Assembly (NCBI GenBank): GCA_963838805.1
Contig: CAWISK010000008.1
Coordinates: 415,348 to 479,347, forward strand
Length of the DNA: 64,000 nt
Source: CAVRQM01 sp963838805
Lineage (GTDB): Bacteria; Pseudomonadota; Alphaproteobacteria; Acetobacterales; Acetobacteraceae
Reading direction: 5' to 3'
Part shown: one piece after another, positions 28,284-38,720 of the stretch
Numbering within the stretch: the first letter of the stretch is position 1
Layout of the letters: each line of letters opens with the position of its first letter
The notes under the pieces: generated by a model
Told to the model about the DNA's origin: nothing
Databases searched by the model: none
Seen by the model: only the letters and a program-made list of their open reading frames with translations
Translations under genes and position numbers: made by a program

Positions 28284-29290
28284 CGCAGCCATGCCATCAA
28301 CCGCCGGTACAGGCCGCCGGCAAGCCAGCGCGCGTCGCGATAGGCCTGGCCGAGCGTCGCGCGCAGGCGATGCGACCAGGCCCCGGCGGTCGATTGCAGC
28401 ACGCCGCCCTGGCCCACGACATTCGCCGCCAGCACCGGCACGCGACCCGACCAGTTCAGCAGCAGAGTGCCGCCGCCGAGCAGCGTGTTGCCGTGCAGCG
28501 CCAGCGTGTCCCCCGGTCCGGGCAGCGAGAGCACGGCAGCCTGCCGCCCGGACTGTCCGCCACCTGACTGCACCGTGCTGCCGGTCATGCTCAAGCCGCC
28601 GCTCGCCTCGATGGTGGCACCGTCGCCGGTCGCGGCCTCGATACGGCTGGCCGAGATGCTGGTGAGGGCGGCGGCGGAGCGGATCTGTGACTGGCCCGGA
28701 CCCGGCATGAAAATTGTGTTGCGTATGTCGAGCCGCGCCCAGAGGCCCACGACGAGCGATGCCGTCGGGTGCGGGCTGCCACGCGCCCCGTTCTGGGTGA
28801 ACACGCAATCCTCGATCTGCAGCACGCCTGCCGGCGCGTCGGCTGCCAACAGGCCGTCCTGATTGTTCTCGAATCGCACGCCCTGCACCAGCAGGTCCGC
28901 ACGCTCGGCGCGGATGCCGGCGCCGTTGCCGTCCGGCACGCGCGCGCGCGCCAGGGTCAGGTCGCGCACGATGATGCCGCGCGCGGCGGCAACCAGGATC
29001 GCCTTGCCCTGGCAGGTCGTGTCGGTGAGCCGCGTCTCCGGGCCGGCGCCTTCGATCACCACCCGGTCGGCGCTGAGCACCGCACAATCGTAATAGGTGC
29101 CGGCGGCGATCTCGATACGGTCGCCGGGAGAAGCCGCCGCCGCGGCCTCGCTCGGGCGGGTGAAGGCCGCCCCAGGGCCGACCGAGAGGGTGCGCGCGGC
29201 GCCAGCGCGCGGCGCGGCGGCGACCAGCGCCAGAGCGAGCGTGGCGTGCCATAGTGCGTCCCAGATGCAGCCACCCGGGGGGATTGCCAT
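28280..29290 (-). CDS. Secreted right-handed parallel beta-helix repeat protein
   Basis: A 336-aa protein from ATG 29290 with an N-terminal signal peptide (WHATLALALVAAAPRAGAA). Parallel beta-helix coils follow, shown by spaced VVIEGAG, IIVRDLTLARARVPDGNGAGIR and VRFENNQDGLLAAD. It is a paralogue of the divergent protein at 29289, sharing RARVPDGNGAGIRAE and the NNQDG.LAAD segment. Its start codon overlaps the start of that gene on the opposite strand. Its stop overlaps the GH42-like start. Known: such folds occur in polysaccharide lyases, hydrolases and epimerases, but no catalytic set is visible. Confidence 0.72.
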   Translation of the reverse strand: MAIPPGGCIWDALWHATLALALVAAAPRAGAARTLSVGPGAAFTRPSEAAAAASPGDRIEIAAGTYYDCAVLSADRVVIEGAGPETRLTDTTCQGKAILVAAARGIIVRDLTLARARVPDGNGAGIRAERADLLVQGVRFENNQDGLLAADAPAGVLQIEDCVFTQNGARGSPHPTASLVVGLWARLDIRNTIFMPGPGQSQIRSAAALTSISASRIEAATGDGATIEASGGLSMTGSTVQSGGGQSGRQAAVLSLPGPGDTLALHGNTLLGGGTLLLNWSGRVPVLAANVVGQGGVLQSTAGAWSHRLRATLGQAYRDARWLAGGLYRRLMAWLR

Positions 29291-30221
29291 GATGCGACTA
29301 GCGGCCTTGGCGGCGACTCTGAGCCTTGCGGCGTGCTCCACGGCGGCGGGTGCGCGCACGCTCATGGTGGGACCGGGCCAGCAATACGCGCAGCCTTCGC
29401 AGGCGGCGGCGGCGGCGGCGGATGGCGACCGGGTGGTGATCGCGCCCGGGCAATATTTCGACTGCGCGGTCTGGCGGCAGAACAACCTGACCGTGGAAGG
29501 CGTCTCGGAGACCGGGACGGTGATCACCGACAAGACATGCCAGGGCAAGGCTCTGTTTGTCATCCCCGGCCGTAACGTGACCATCCGCAACCTGACGCTG
29601 ACGCGCGCGCGGGTGCCGGACGGGAATGGCGCCGGCATCAGGGCGGAGGGCGGGAACCTGATTGTCGATCACGTCCGCTTCATCAACAACCAGGACGGCA
29701 TCCTCGCCGCTGACGAGCCGCAGGCGACGATGCTGGTGCGGGGCAGCGAGTTCGTGGGCAACGGCGTGTGCAATCCGAGCTGTGCGCACGGGATCTACGC
29801 CAACCGCTGGGCCTTGCTGCGGGTCGAGGGTACGGTGTTCCGCGAGACGCACCAGGGACACCACATCAAGTCGCGCGCCACACAGACGGAGGTGGTGGGC
29901 TGCGACATCGCGGATGGGCCGAACGGCACCGCCAGCTACCTGATCGACGTGCCGAACGGCGGCGGGGTGCTGATCCAGGGCAACCGGCTGGAGAAGGGGC
30001 CGAAGGCGGAGAACCACTCGGCCGCCATCACCATCGGCGAGGAGGGGGTGGACCGGCCGACGCCCGAAATCCTGGTGCAGGGCAACGTGTTTCGCAACGA
30101 CGGCAATTTCGAGACGACCTTCGTTGTCAACATGACGGCGACGCCGGCGGTTTTGCGCGGCAACCACCTGAGCGGCGCGGTGAAGCCCCTGCGTGGGGAT
30201 GGGGCCGTCAGCGGAAGGTAG
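29289..30221 (+). CDS. Right-handed parallel beta-helix lipoprotein
   Basis: Starts at ATG 29289 (or 29292), after GGGGGGA. The leader MMRLAALAATLSLAAC has a lipobox LAAC, so it should be a membrane-anchored lipoprotein of about 310 aa. Beta-helix coils follow (NVTIRNLTLTRARVPDGNGAG, VRFINNQDGILAAD, LLRVEGTVFRETHQGHHIKSR, VLIQGNRLEKG). The region with HGIYANRW and GHHIKSRA resembles a polysaccharide-binding groove. It is a diverged copy of the neighbouring minus-strand protein, placed head to head. Enzymatic activity unproven. Confidence 0.78.
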   Translation: MMRLAALAATLSLAACSTAAGARTLMVGPGQQYAQPSQAAAAAADGDRVVIAPGQYFDCAVWRQNNLTVEGVSETGTVITDKTCQGKALFVIPGRNVTIRNLTLTRARVPDGNGAGIRAEGGNLIVDHVRFINNQDGILAADEPQATMLVRGSEFVGNGVCNPSCAHGIYANRWALLRVEGTVFRETHQGHHIKSRATQTEVVGCDIADGPNGTASYLIDVPNGGGVLIQGNRLEKGPKAENHSAAITIGEEGVDRPTPEILVQGNVFRNDGNFETTFVVNMTATPAVLRGNHLSGAVKPLRGDGAVSGR

Positions 30222-30296
30222 GGCGGGTGCGCCGAATGGGTGCGCTGCGTGTTGGGAGCCGGCTGCGATTTGGCGTCGGACCGAACTGCCCGCTCC

Positions 30297-30683
30297 TCAG
30301 ACGGCCGCCTTGAAGCAGCGCCCGACCAGCGCCACCAGCTCGGGAAGCGTGAACGGCTTGGCGAGGCGCGGAACCTGCTGGTAGGCGGTCGGGATGCCCG
30401 CGTCGCCATAGCCGGTCAGGAAGGCGAACGGGATGTGCCGTTGCGCGAGGGCATCCGCGATCGGAAAGCAGCGTTCGCCTGCCAGGTTCACATCGAGCAG
30501 GGCGCCGTCCAACGTCTTGCCATCCACGAGGGCCAACCCCTGTTCGAGCCGGGCGGCGGGCCCAACGATGCTGCATCCATGCTCGCGCAGCGTCTCGACG
30601 ATCAGATCGGCAATCAGGAACATGTCCTCGACGACGAGAACACGGATCCCGTTCAGGTCCGGAGTGGCTGAGGCAGAACTCAT
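30297..30683 (-). CDS. Single-domain response regulator
   Basis: A 128-aa CheY-like receiver with acidic residues in LVVEDMFLIA, the phospho-acceptor Asp in GALLDVNLAGE, the conserved Thr region FLTGYGD and the Lys in RLAKPFT. No output domain is present. Its start overlaps the stop of the histidine kinase fusion (ATGA at 30680), so it is very likely that kinase's partner. Single-domain receivers with HWE kinases often act in the alphaproteobacterial general stress or photoreceptor pathways (known). Confidence 0.9.
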   Translation of the reverse strand: MSSASATPDLNGIRVLVVEDMFLIADLIVETLREHGCSIVGPAARLEQGLALVDGKTLDGALLDVNLAGERCFPIADALAQRHIPFAFLTGYGDAGIPTAYQQVPRLAKPFTLPELVALVGRCFKAAV

Positions 30684-33600
30684 GACGGGTCGTCCGGAAC
30701 GGTTGTCGCGGGGTCTCGGTGCAGAGGGAATTCAAGGATGCAACGAACACCCTCGGGGGCGAGTTCCAGTTCCGCTGTTCCGGCCAGCTCGTAGGTCGCT
30801 GCGCGGGTGATGAACCCGGTGCCGAAGCCGGCGGCGTGAGACGGGTCGGGAGGTGGTCCGCCGCGTTCGGTCCAGACCAGGCGCAGGTGCTGCTCGGTGC
30901 CGCCTTCCGCCTCGGTCTGCTGCCACGATACCTCGACATGGCCGCCGTCGGCGGACAGCGCGCCGTATTTCGCGGCATTGGTGGCGAGCTCGTGCAGGAT
31001 CATGCCCAGTGTGGTCGCCACCGCCGCCGTTACCCTGATTTCCTCTCCGTCGGTCCGAACGGAATTCCTCGCGGTCGCGGCATAGGGTGCGAGCGCGAGT
31101 TCCACCAGGGCCTTCACGCTGGCGCTGCTCCTCACCCCTTCCGTCAGCAGGCTGTGGGTCCGGCTCATCGCCCCGATCCGCGCGACGAACGCCGCCTGAA
31201 AATCCGCGACCGACAAGCGGTTGCCCGGCATGCGGGCGGCCAGCGAACTGATGGTCGCCAGGATGTTCTTGACCCGATGCTGCAACTCGCTCAGCAGGAA
31301 TTGCTGCCGCGCCTCCGCCTGCTTATGCCGGGAGATGTCCACGATCGCGGCCACGGCGCCCCGCACTCCGCCGCTTTCCGTGAGCAAGGGAGTGGCGGAG
31401 ATCATGACCTGAGCGGAGCCTCCGCGATCATTCTCCAGTCGTCCCTGCCAATCCGGGACGGACTCGACGGTGCGCGCCGCCCGTTGCAACGGCTGTTGGT
31501 CCAGCGGCAGTTCTCCGCTCTCGTCGACAAGGCGGAAGGACATCGCAGCCGGCCTCAGTCCCCGGTGTTGCTCGTCCTGCCCGAGCAGTCGGGCGCCGAT
31601 CGTGTTGATCAGCACGTCGCGCGTGCCGTTGATGCCGGTGACCATCACGCCCACCGGGACGAGATCGAGGATCGTCGTCAGCTCGTCGATGCGCGCCCGC
31701 AAATCATGCGTCAGCTCCTCGATGCGGGCCTCGGCCGCCTCGATGCGGGTGATGTCGGTAAACGTCATCACCACGCCGTCGATCACGTTTTCGGTCGTCC
31801 GATATGGCAGCATCCGCATCATGTAGCGGGTATCGCCCTCATTGCTGCGCACCGGCCTTTCGATGGTGCGCAGGGTGCGCAGCACACGTTCGGCATCCTG
31901 TTGCAGCGTATCGTACTCGAAACGCGGGCGCACATGGCTGATCGGCCGCCCGGAATCGCTTTCGACCAGCCGGAACACGTCCTTGGCCGCCGGCGTGAAG
32001 CTTTTCACGATCGAGCGTGCGATCGAGGAACACGGTGGCGATCTGCGTGCTCTCGAGCAGGTTGCTCATGTCGTTGTTCGCCCGGCTCAGCTCGTCCACC
32101 CTGGCGCTCAGCTCCGCATTGACGGTCTGCAACTCCTCGTTGATGGATTGCAGCTCCTCCTTCGAGGTCTCCAGCTCCTCGTTCGCGGATTGCAGCTCCT
32201 CGTTCATGGACTGCAATTCCTCGTTGCCGGATTTCAGCTCCTCGTTGGAGGATTCCAGCTCCTCGGTGGCGGTCTGCAACCGCTCCCTGGTGGCGCGCAG
32301 CTCCGCCTCCAGGTGGCGCACGCCTGTCTCCTCGGTGTCGCCCTCGGCTGCGCTCTCTCCCGCGGCTACCGGCTGGATCGCGCCAAGATCCTGGAACACG
32401 ACCATATAGAATGTCTCGATCGAGAAATCGTACCGAAGCGGTTGGACAATGAGGTCGATGTCCTGGCGACCGCCATTCGTGCCGACCGCGACGCTCGATT
32501 GCACGGCCGGCTGTCCGCTGCCGATCGCCCGGTGCAATGCCGTGCGCAGCTCCAGCCGCAGCCCCGGTCGTGCCATGTTGAAGACGTTCGTGTTCGGCGC
32601 GCCGGGCGGCAGCTCGATGTACTTGCCGGTGCGGCTCGACGAGTGCAGCAGGTCGCCCTCCGCATTGATCACGACGTAGGCCGGGGTGAACCGATCCAGC
32701 ATCTGCCGCTCGGCCAGGGATTTCAGGCTCGGTTCGATGGACACGGGGTACGGCGGCGAGCCGTGCGACGGCCGCGGCGTAGTCAGCGGCGTGGTCAGCG
32801 GAAACTCCGGAATGCGCCGTTCGGGCAGCACGCGCCGGCGGAAGATGCGGTGGGTCTTGTCCACCGTCAGGAACAGGCGGGAGTGACGGGTCACGTTCTC
32901 CGACGAGCCCAGGAACAGATAGCCGTTCGGGGACAGCGCGTAATGGAACAGGGGAATCACGCGGTCCTGCAAATCCGCGCTGAAATAGATCAGCAGGTTG
33001 CGGCAGGAAATCAGGTCCAGCTTGGAGAACGGCGGGTCGCGCAGCAGGTTGTGCGACGAAAACAGGCAGATCTCGCGCAGCTCGCCGCCGATCCGGTAGT
33101 TGCCGTCCTCGCGCAGGAAATAGCGTTCCAGGCGCGACTCCGGCACATCCTTCAGGACCGCCGCGGAATAGCGGCCGATTCGCGCGGTCGCCAGCGCGTG
33201 CTCGTCGATATCGGTGGCAAAGACTTGCAGCTTCGGCGCGCTGCCCGATTTCGGTGCGCATTCGCGCAGCAGGATGGCGAGGGAATACGCCTCCTCGCCG
33301 GTGGCGCAGCCGGGAACCCAGACGCGCACCGTATCATCCGCTCCCTTGTCCTTGAACAGCAGCGGGATCACCTCGCGCTCCAGTGCCGCGAAGGCGGCCG
33401 GCTCGCGAAAAAAGTCGGTGACGCCGATCAGCAGATCCTGGAACAGCAGGTTCACCTCGCGGCTGTCGCGGCGAAGACGCTCGATGAAGTCGGGAACCGT
33501 GTCGATCTGCAGGACGTGCATGCGCCGCTGGATGCGCCGGACGATCGTCCGGTTCTTGTAGCTGCCGAAATCGTGGCCGGTCTGGACCCGCAGCAGTGCC

Positions 33601-34293
33601 GTGATCTGATCCAGATAATTGGTCGGGATCGGGCTGCCGATCGCCACGGCCCGGCGCGCCGGCGGCCCGGGTCACATGGCGGAAATAGGAGGCGAGCGCT
33701 TCCGGCATCTCCTCGGCCCGCAGCACGACATCGACGAGACCGGTCGCGACCGCGCTGCGCATCATCCCGTCGTACTCGGCGTCCGTTTGCGCCAGGGCGA
33801 GCCCGCCATTCTCCTTGATGGCCCGCAATCCGAGCGTGCCGTCGCTGCCGGTGCCCGACAGGATGACGCAGGCGGCGTTTTCGCCCTGATCGCGCGCGAG
33901 CGAGGTGAGGAACTCGTCGATCGGGCTGCGATGACCCCGCGCGGGCGCCGGGCGTGCCAGCAGCAGGCGGCCCTGGGCGATGGTCAGGGTGGCATTGGGG
34001 GGAATGACATAGACGTGCCCCGATTCGACCGCCGTATCGGCCGCGATCTGCGACACGTGCAGCGACGTGTTGCCGGCCAGGATTTCGGCAAGCATGCTGC
34101 CGTGATCCGGGTCTAGGTGCTGCACGACCACGAACGCCATGCCGCATTCCGGATCGACGTTCGGGAACAGGCGCTTCAGCGCCTCGACCCCGCCCGCGGA
34201 TGCGCCGATGCCGACGATGGGGCAGATGGCGCGCGGCGTCGCTGGGGGGCGGCTCTCCGGCTGGTTCTGGTCGTCCGCTTCGTCGGCCATCAC
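30680..34293 (-). CDS. CheB-CheR-PAS-HWE histidine kinase fusion protein (two frame breaks)
   Basis: Corrected length 1203 aa. Order: a CheB methylesterase domain (GIGASAGGVEAL, HLDPDHGS, SGTGSDGTLG); a CheR methyltransferase domain (NYLDQITALL, DFFREP, WVPGCATGEEAYSLA, CRNLLIYF); a coiled coil of NEELQS-type heptads; PAS domains; and an HWE/HisKA_2 kinase with phospho-acceptor His in LQHRVKNILATIS, N-box HELATNAAKYGAL and W-x-E in RLVWTERGG. One-base insertions lie near 33655 and 32010. The GTG 34293 or ATG 34290 start overlaps the upstream CheB-like stop. It is probably a soluble sensor phosphorylating the receiver at 30297. Its signal is unknown. Confidence 0.88.
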
Positions 34294-35331
34294 GACAAAT
34301 CCTGTTCCCGCCCGCCTGCCCCGACCGTGAGGCGGTGGCCGCGCAACAGGTTGCGGACCACTTGGGCGTCCTCGTCATAGTCCCGCGCCCGCTCCAGCAG
34401 GTGATCGGCGAAGGCGTCGCGGTGCTGCGCCCGTTCACGCTCGGCCATGCGGCGTGCCAGGGCCGCGTGTTCCTGATGCGCGCGGGCCAGGCTCCAGAGC
34501 ATCTCCTCGGCATTCGCCGCCTGCGCGTGCAGCATCGTATCGGCGGTGAAGGCATGACCGACATGGCAGCGATAGCGCAGCAGGCTGCCGTCATCGATCT
34601 CCCACAGCGCGCCGTGGCATTCCGGGCAGGTGAAGCGGGACGGCGTGCCGAGTTGGTCTTCCGCTTCCATGCCCGAGAGCTCCTGTGCGGCGATGGCGGT
34701 TTCCAGTCTCAGGTCGAGCGGGATCGGCGGCGTCGGTGCCGCCGGCTCGCGCACCAGGCCGGCGAGCAGGCCGGCCAGAGCGTTCGCCGGCACGAAATGG
34801 TCCACGTCCACATGTCGCAGCGCGCTCTGCGGCATGTCGGGATGGGCCGCGTCGCGAGGATCCTGGACGACGGCGATCCCGCCGCACCGCTTGATCGCGC
34901 GCAGGCCCGCCGTGCCGTCGTTCAGTGCGCCCGACAGGACCACGCCGATCACCCGGCCGCCAAAGCTGCAGGCCGCCGAACGGAACAGCGGGTCCACCGC
35001 GGGGCGCGCCAGATTCTCGCGCGGGCCGCGCCGGAGCATGATGTGGCTGTCGTGCAGCAGCAGATGAGCGCCGGGCACCGCCACGCAAACATGCCCGGGC
35101 ATGATGGCCTGCCCGCTCACCGCCGGTGCTACCGGCAGTGTCGAAGACGCGGCCAAGGATGTCGGCCAGGTGGCTTTTCGCGCCGAGATGCAGCACGACG
35201 AAAACGGCGGCCGGCAGGTCGGCCGGCAAATCCCCCAGCAGGCGCCGCAAGGGTTCCAGCCCCCCGGCCGAGGCGCCGATCACGACGATGTCGTGGCATT
35301 GTGGCCGGCCGCCGAGACTGCCTTCAGCCAT
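34290..35331 (-). CDS. CheB-like methylesterase with C-terminal zinc-ribbon domain (one frame break)
   Basis: Frames join near 35145, where removing one T restores GRVSTLPVAPAVSG; corrected length 346 aa. CheB catalytic elements are present: Ser in IGASAGGLEPL, His in LHLGAKSHL and Asp in SGALNDGTAG. There is no receiver domain. The C-terminal part has a Cys-based motif (TCPECHGALWE then YRCHVGHAF) expected to bind zinc, and a helical tail. Translationally coupled (TGATG) to the CheB-CheR-kinase fusion. Known: stand-alone CheB proteins of this type accompany such fusions and may demethylate or deamidate them or unknown targets. Confidence 0.82.
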
Positions 35332-35567
35332 CCCCTGGGCCTCTTCGGGCCTGCACCATTCGCTGGGCAGCCGGGCGGCGCCCCGAGGCGGGTCGGTCCT
35401 CGATGACCCGCTCCAGGCGCCCGGTCGGCGCTATCGTCAGGTTCGGCTGCGGCGGCAAGGCACAGCGGCTCCGCTTTTCGTGATGTCTTCCGACACCCTA
35501 ACGGACGCAACCCGCCCTGTGTTCCCCGCCCTACCGGCTCCCGGCAATGTGAGGTGGAACGTCCCGC

Positions 35568-36698
35568 CTATTTTCCGCCCCAGCGCTGCGGGTATCCCGG
35601 CATGTCGCTGCACCCGCACATCGCGTAGTGCAGCGGCGGCATCTTCTCGTTCACATATTGATCGAGAGTGGCGTCGGTGATCACCGGCTGCGGCAGCTTC
35701 CAGTGCGGCCCGATCACCGGCTTGCCTTGCAGGATGTCGAGTGTGGCGATCACCGCCGAGCGCCATTGATAGGTGGGATAGGTAGGAGCCATCGCCGTCA
35801 GATGCTCCTTCTTCCACTTCACCAGGAAATCCTCCTGGTCCTCGCCGGTGATGATCGGGTAGGGCTGGCCGGCATCCTCGAACGCCTCCAGTGCGGCGAC
35901 CGCCGTGGCCCCCGCGTCCATCCAAACCGCGTCGATCTTGCCATAGCGGTTGATGTAGTCCTCGACGATCGACTTGGTCTTGGCGTTGTCGCCGTTGGTG
36001 AACTCGGCGCCGACCACGGTGACGCCGTGCTCCTTGAAGATGCGCCGCGCCGCGGCCCAGCGCGTCTCCAGCACATCGACGCCGGGCAGGATGCGCAGCG
36101 CCAGCACCTTGCCGCCCTTCGGCAGTTTCGAGACGATGAAATTGGCGGTCTGGATGCCCCAGCCATAGCCGCCGATCGGGTTGACGAAGGTCACGGGGCA
36201 GTCGGTCAGCACGCCGCGGTCGAACACGACGACCGGCAGTTTCTTGCAGGCCGCCTCGACAGCCGGCGTCAGGGCCGCGGTGGTGTTGGGCGAGACGATC
36301 AGCGCGTCGCACTTGCCGCTGGCGACGAACGAGGCGATGTCGGAGATCTGCTTGTCGTCCTTGCCCTCCGCGTCGGCCGCCGTGAACGAGGCGATGTTCG
36401 CTTTGTTGAGATCGACCTCTGCCTGCATGTCGATCCAGCCCACCACGCGCCACGGATTGTTCACCCCGGCGTTGGAGAAGCAGATGTGATACGGGCCGGG
36501 CTTCTTGTACTGCGTCGTATCGATGGTGTGGCCACCCAGATTCTGTTCCCACGGCTTGCCGGCCGGGCCTTGCGGCTGCATGGCGAGCAGGTCTTTCGCC
36601 GCCTGGAACTCCTTCGGATCGTCGAAATTCTGCGCGAAGGCCGCGACTGGCACGGAAACCGTCGCCAGCATCAGCATGAAGCGCAAACTGGTCCGCAT
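35568..36698 (-). CDS. Sugar-type ABC transporter periplasmic binding protein
   Basis: A 376-aa protein with a signal peptide ending at AAFAQ. The type 1 periplasmic-binding (RbsB-like) fold shows ICFSNAGVNNPWRVVGWIDM, DALIVSPNTTAALTPAVEAAC, PVVVFDRGV and NGDNAKTKSIVEDYI. A C-terminal CGCSDMPGY is unusual for the family. It is the last gene of an ATPase-permease-permease-binding protein operon. Ligand unknown; the family carries pentoses, hexoses, polyols and similar molecules. Confidence 0.85.
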   Translation of the reverse strand: MRTSLRFMLMLATVSVPVAAFAQNFDDPKEFQAAKDLLAMQPQGPAGKPWEQNLGGHTIDTTQYKKPGPYHICFSNAGVNNPWRVVGWIDMQAEVDLNKANIASFTAADAEGKDDKQISDIASFVASGKCDALIVSPNTTAALTPAVEAACKKLPVVVFDRGVLTDCPVTFVNPIGGYGWGIQTANFIVSKLPKGGKVLALRILPGVDVLETRWAAARRIFKEHGVTVVGAEFTNGDNAKTKSIVEDYINRYGKIDAVWMDAGATAVAALEAFEDAGQPYPIITGEDQEDFLVKWKKEHLTAMAPTYPTYQWRSAVIATLDILQGKPVIGPHWKLPQPVITDATLDQYVNEKMPPLHYAMCGCSDMPGYPQRWGGK

Positions 36699-36751
36699 CG
36701 TCTTCTCCCCTAATGTGCCGCTTGTTGCGGCGTTCGTATCCAGGCGTCCGC

Positions 36752-37741
36752 TCAGCCGCCACGCCGGCGACGATACGCGCCGACCGCCACCGCGGCGATG
36801 AGAATAAGGCCCTGCGCCGCATCTTTCAGCGGCTGCGGCAGGCCCAGCAAGACCAGCAGGGTGAACAGGCTGAACAGCGTGAGCGTGCCGGCGATGGCAC
36901 CCGTCACGGTGCCCCGGCCGCCCATCAATTGCACGCCGCCGATCACGCAGGCGGCGATGGCCTGCAACTCCAGCCCCGCGCCCACATCGGTCGAAACGCC
37001 GCCGAACCCGCCCAGCATGATGCCGCTGGTGACGGCACTCAGCGCCGAAATCACGAAGGCGGCGAGGCGCGTCAGATCGACGCGCACGCCGCCCAGCTCG
37101 GCGGCGCGCGGATTGTCGCCCACCGCCAGCACGCGGCGGCCGAACACGGTGAAGTGCAGCCCCCAATAGCCCAGGGCAGCGGCGAGGATGAGCATGCCGA
37201 CCGCAACCGGGAAGATGCCGACCAGCGGCACGTGATGGACGACGGCGCGCCCGAGCACGCGGAAATTGTCCGGCAGATAGCCGCGCGGGCTGCCGCCGCA
37301 CCACATCATCGCCGCCCCGTTGACCGAGAGCAGCATGCCCAGCGTGGCGATGATCGACGGCACCTTCAGATAGGCGACCACCATCCCGTTGATCACGCCC
37401 ACCAGCACGCCGATGCCGTAAAGGACGGCAATCGCCCAGATCGTGTTGGCCGGATCGTTGTTGGTCAGCATGGAGGCGCCGACCACCGTCAGCGTGACGA
37501 GCGATCCCACCGACAGATCGAAGCCGCCCGAGACCAGGACGAAAAGCTGGCCGATCGCCAGGATGGCCAGCGGCGCCACGCGGCGCAGGAAGTTCATGAA
37601 GAATGCCGGCTCGGCATAGGCCGGCTGCAACGCGACGATCGCCGCGTACAGCACCACGAAGACGAGCACGGCGATGTTGACGCGGCGCAGCAGCGGTGCG
37701 GCCGGAATCGCCGCGCGGCGGGTCTGCGCCAGCGCCGTCAC
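36752..37741 (-). CDS. Sugar-type ABC transporter permease (RbsC-like), second of two
   Basis: A 329-aa protein with about nine membrane helices. It carries the BPD_transp_2 signatures FVLVSGGFDLSVGSLV and GVINGMVVAYLKVPSIIATLG, plus RAAELGGVRVDL. GTG 37741 overlaps the stop of the preceding permease gene (GTGA). Works with the ATPase at 38717 and binding protein at 35568. Frame intact. Confidence 0.88.
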   Translation of the reverse strand: MTALAQTRRAAIPAAPLLRRVNIAVLVFVVLYAAIVALQPAYAEPAFFMNFLRRVAPLAILAIGQLFVLVSGGFDLSVGSLVTLTVVGASMLTNNDPANTIWAIAVLYGIGVLVGVINGMVVAYLKVPSIIATLGMLLSVNGAAMMWCGGSPRGYLPDNFRVLGRAVVHHVPLVGIFPVAVGMLILAAALGYWGLHFTVFGRRVLAVGDNPRAAELGGVRVDLTRLAAFVISALSAVTSGIMLGGFGGVSTDVGAGLELQAIAACVIGGVQLMGGRGTVTGAIAGTLTLFSLFTLLVLLGLPQPLKDAAQGLILIAAVAVGAYRRRRGG

Positions 37742-38720
37742 GCGACATGCCCCCGCGAGCGGATCGCATAGGCGGCCACGGCGGCGATGACGATGGCGCC
37801 ACGGAGCACCTGTTTCGGGAAGGGCGAGACGCCCAGCATGTTGAACACCTCGTCGATCACCGCGAACAGCAGCACGCCGGCCAGCGTGCCCCACACGCCG
37901 CCGCGCCCGCCAGCCAGCAGCGTGCCGCCCACCACCACGACGGCGATCGATTCGAGGTCATAGACTCCGTCGCGACCGACCCAGGGGGCGCCGGAACGCA
38001 GCCGGCTTGCCAGATACAGGCCGGCGATGCCCGCCATGATGCTGCACATCACATGCGCCATGACGGTGACGGCACCCGTGCGGATGCCGGCCAGGCGCGC
38101 CCCGTCCGCGTTGCCGCCCACCGCGTAGAGATGCGCGCCGAACCGTGTGGCGCGCAGCGCCCAGCCGCAGGCCAGGTAGAGCGCGAACAGACCGAGTACC
38201 GCAAAGGGCAGGGGTCCGATCGTGCCATAGGCCATGAGCTGAAAGACCGGCGGCACCGATCCCGCGAAATTGCTGAAACTGGCCGAGAGCAGGCCTTGCA
38301 GCACCATTCCCACGCCAAGGGTCGCGATCAGCGGGTTGACCTGAAGCCGGGCGATGATGAGGCCGTTGGCGAGACCGACCACCGTCGAAATGACCAGTAC
38401 CAGCGCCACCGCCGGCAGGATCATCGACGGGTGTCCCTGCATCACGAACGAGGCCATGACAGCCGCGACGCTGATCAAATTGGCAACCGACAGGTCGATG
38501 GACGCGCACAGGATGACGAAGGTCTGGCCGAGTGCCACGACGCCCAGCGCCACCATGCGTTGCAGCAGCCCCACCAGCCCTTGGACGCCGAGCTGGTGCG
38601 TCTGCCCGGTCCACGCGGCGGTGCCGACATACAGCGCGACCGAGCCCAGCAGCAGAAGCAGCGGCGTCGGCAGGCCGCCGCCGGCGAATCGGATGGCACG
38701 GCGAGCGTGGTGGCGCTCAC
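37738..38720 (-). CDS. Sugar-type ABC transporter permease (RbsC-like), first of two
   Basis: A BPD_transp_2 family permease with LGQTFVILCASIDLSVANLI, GLIIARLQVNPLIATLGVG and ARLAGIRTGAV. The first likely start is GTG 38720, which overlaps the ATPase stop as GTGA, like other joints in this operon. That frame changes near 38690 by a one-base deletion before the first helix (PTPLLLLLGSVALYV); corrected length 327 aa. Using an in-frame upstream ATG instead would overlap the ATPase gene by more than 100 bases. Two non-identical permeases suggest a heterodimeric channel. Confidence 0.8.

Noticed and set aside
32085..32285. Regular spaced repeats suggestive of a CRISPR array
   Set aside because: The period is exactly 21 bases in frame and encodes heptads of a coiled coil; there are no variable spacers and no cas genes.
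31842..33818. A 658-codon plus-strand open frame opposite the CheR-kinase gene
   Set aside because: Low-complexity Leu/Val/Gln translation mirrors the coiled coil of the real gene; no start signal or family motif.
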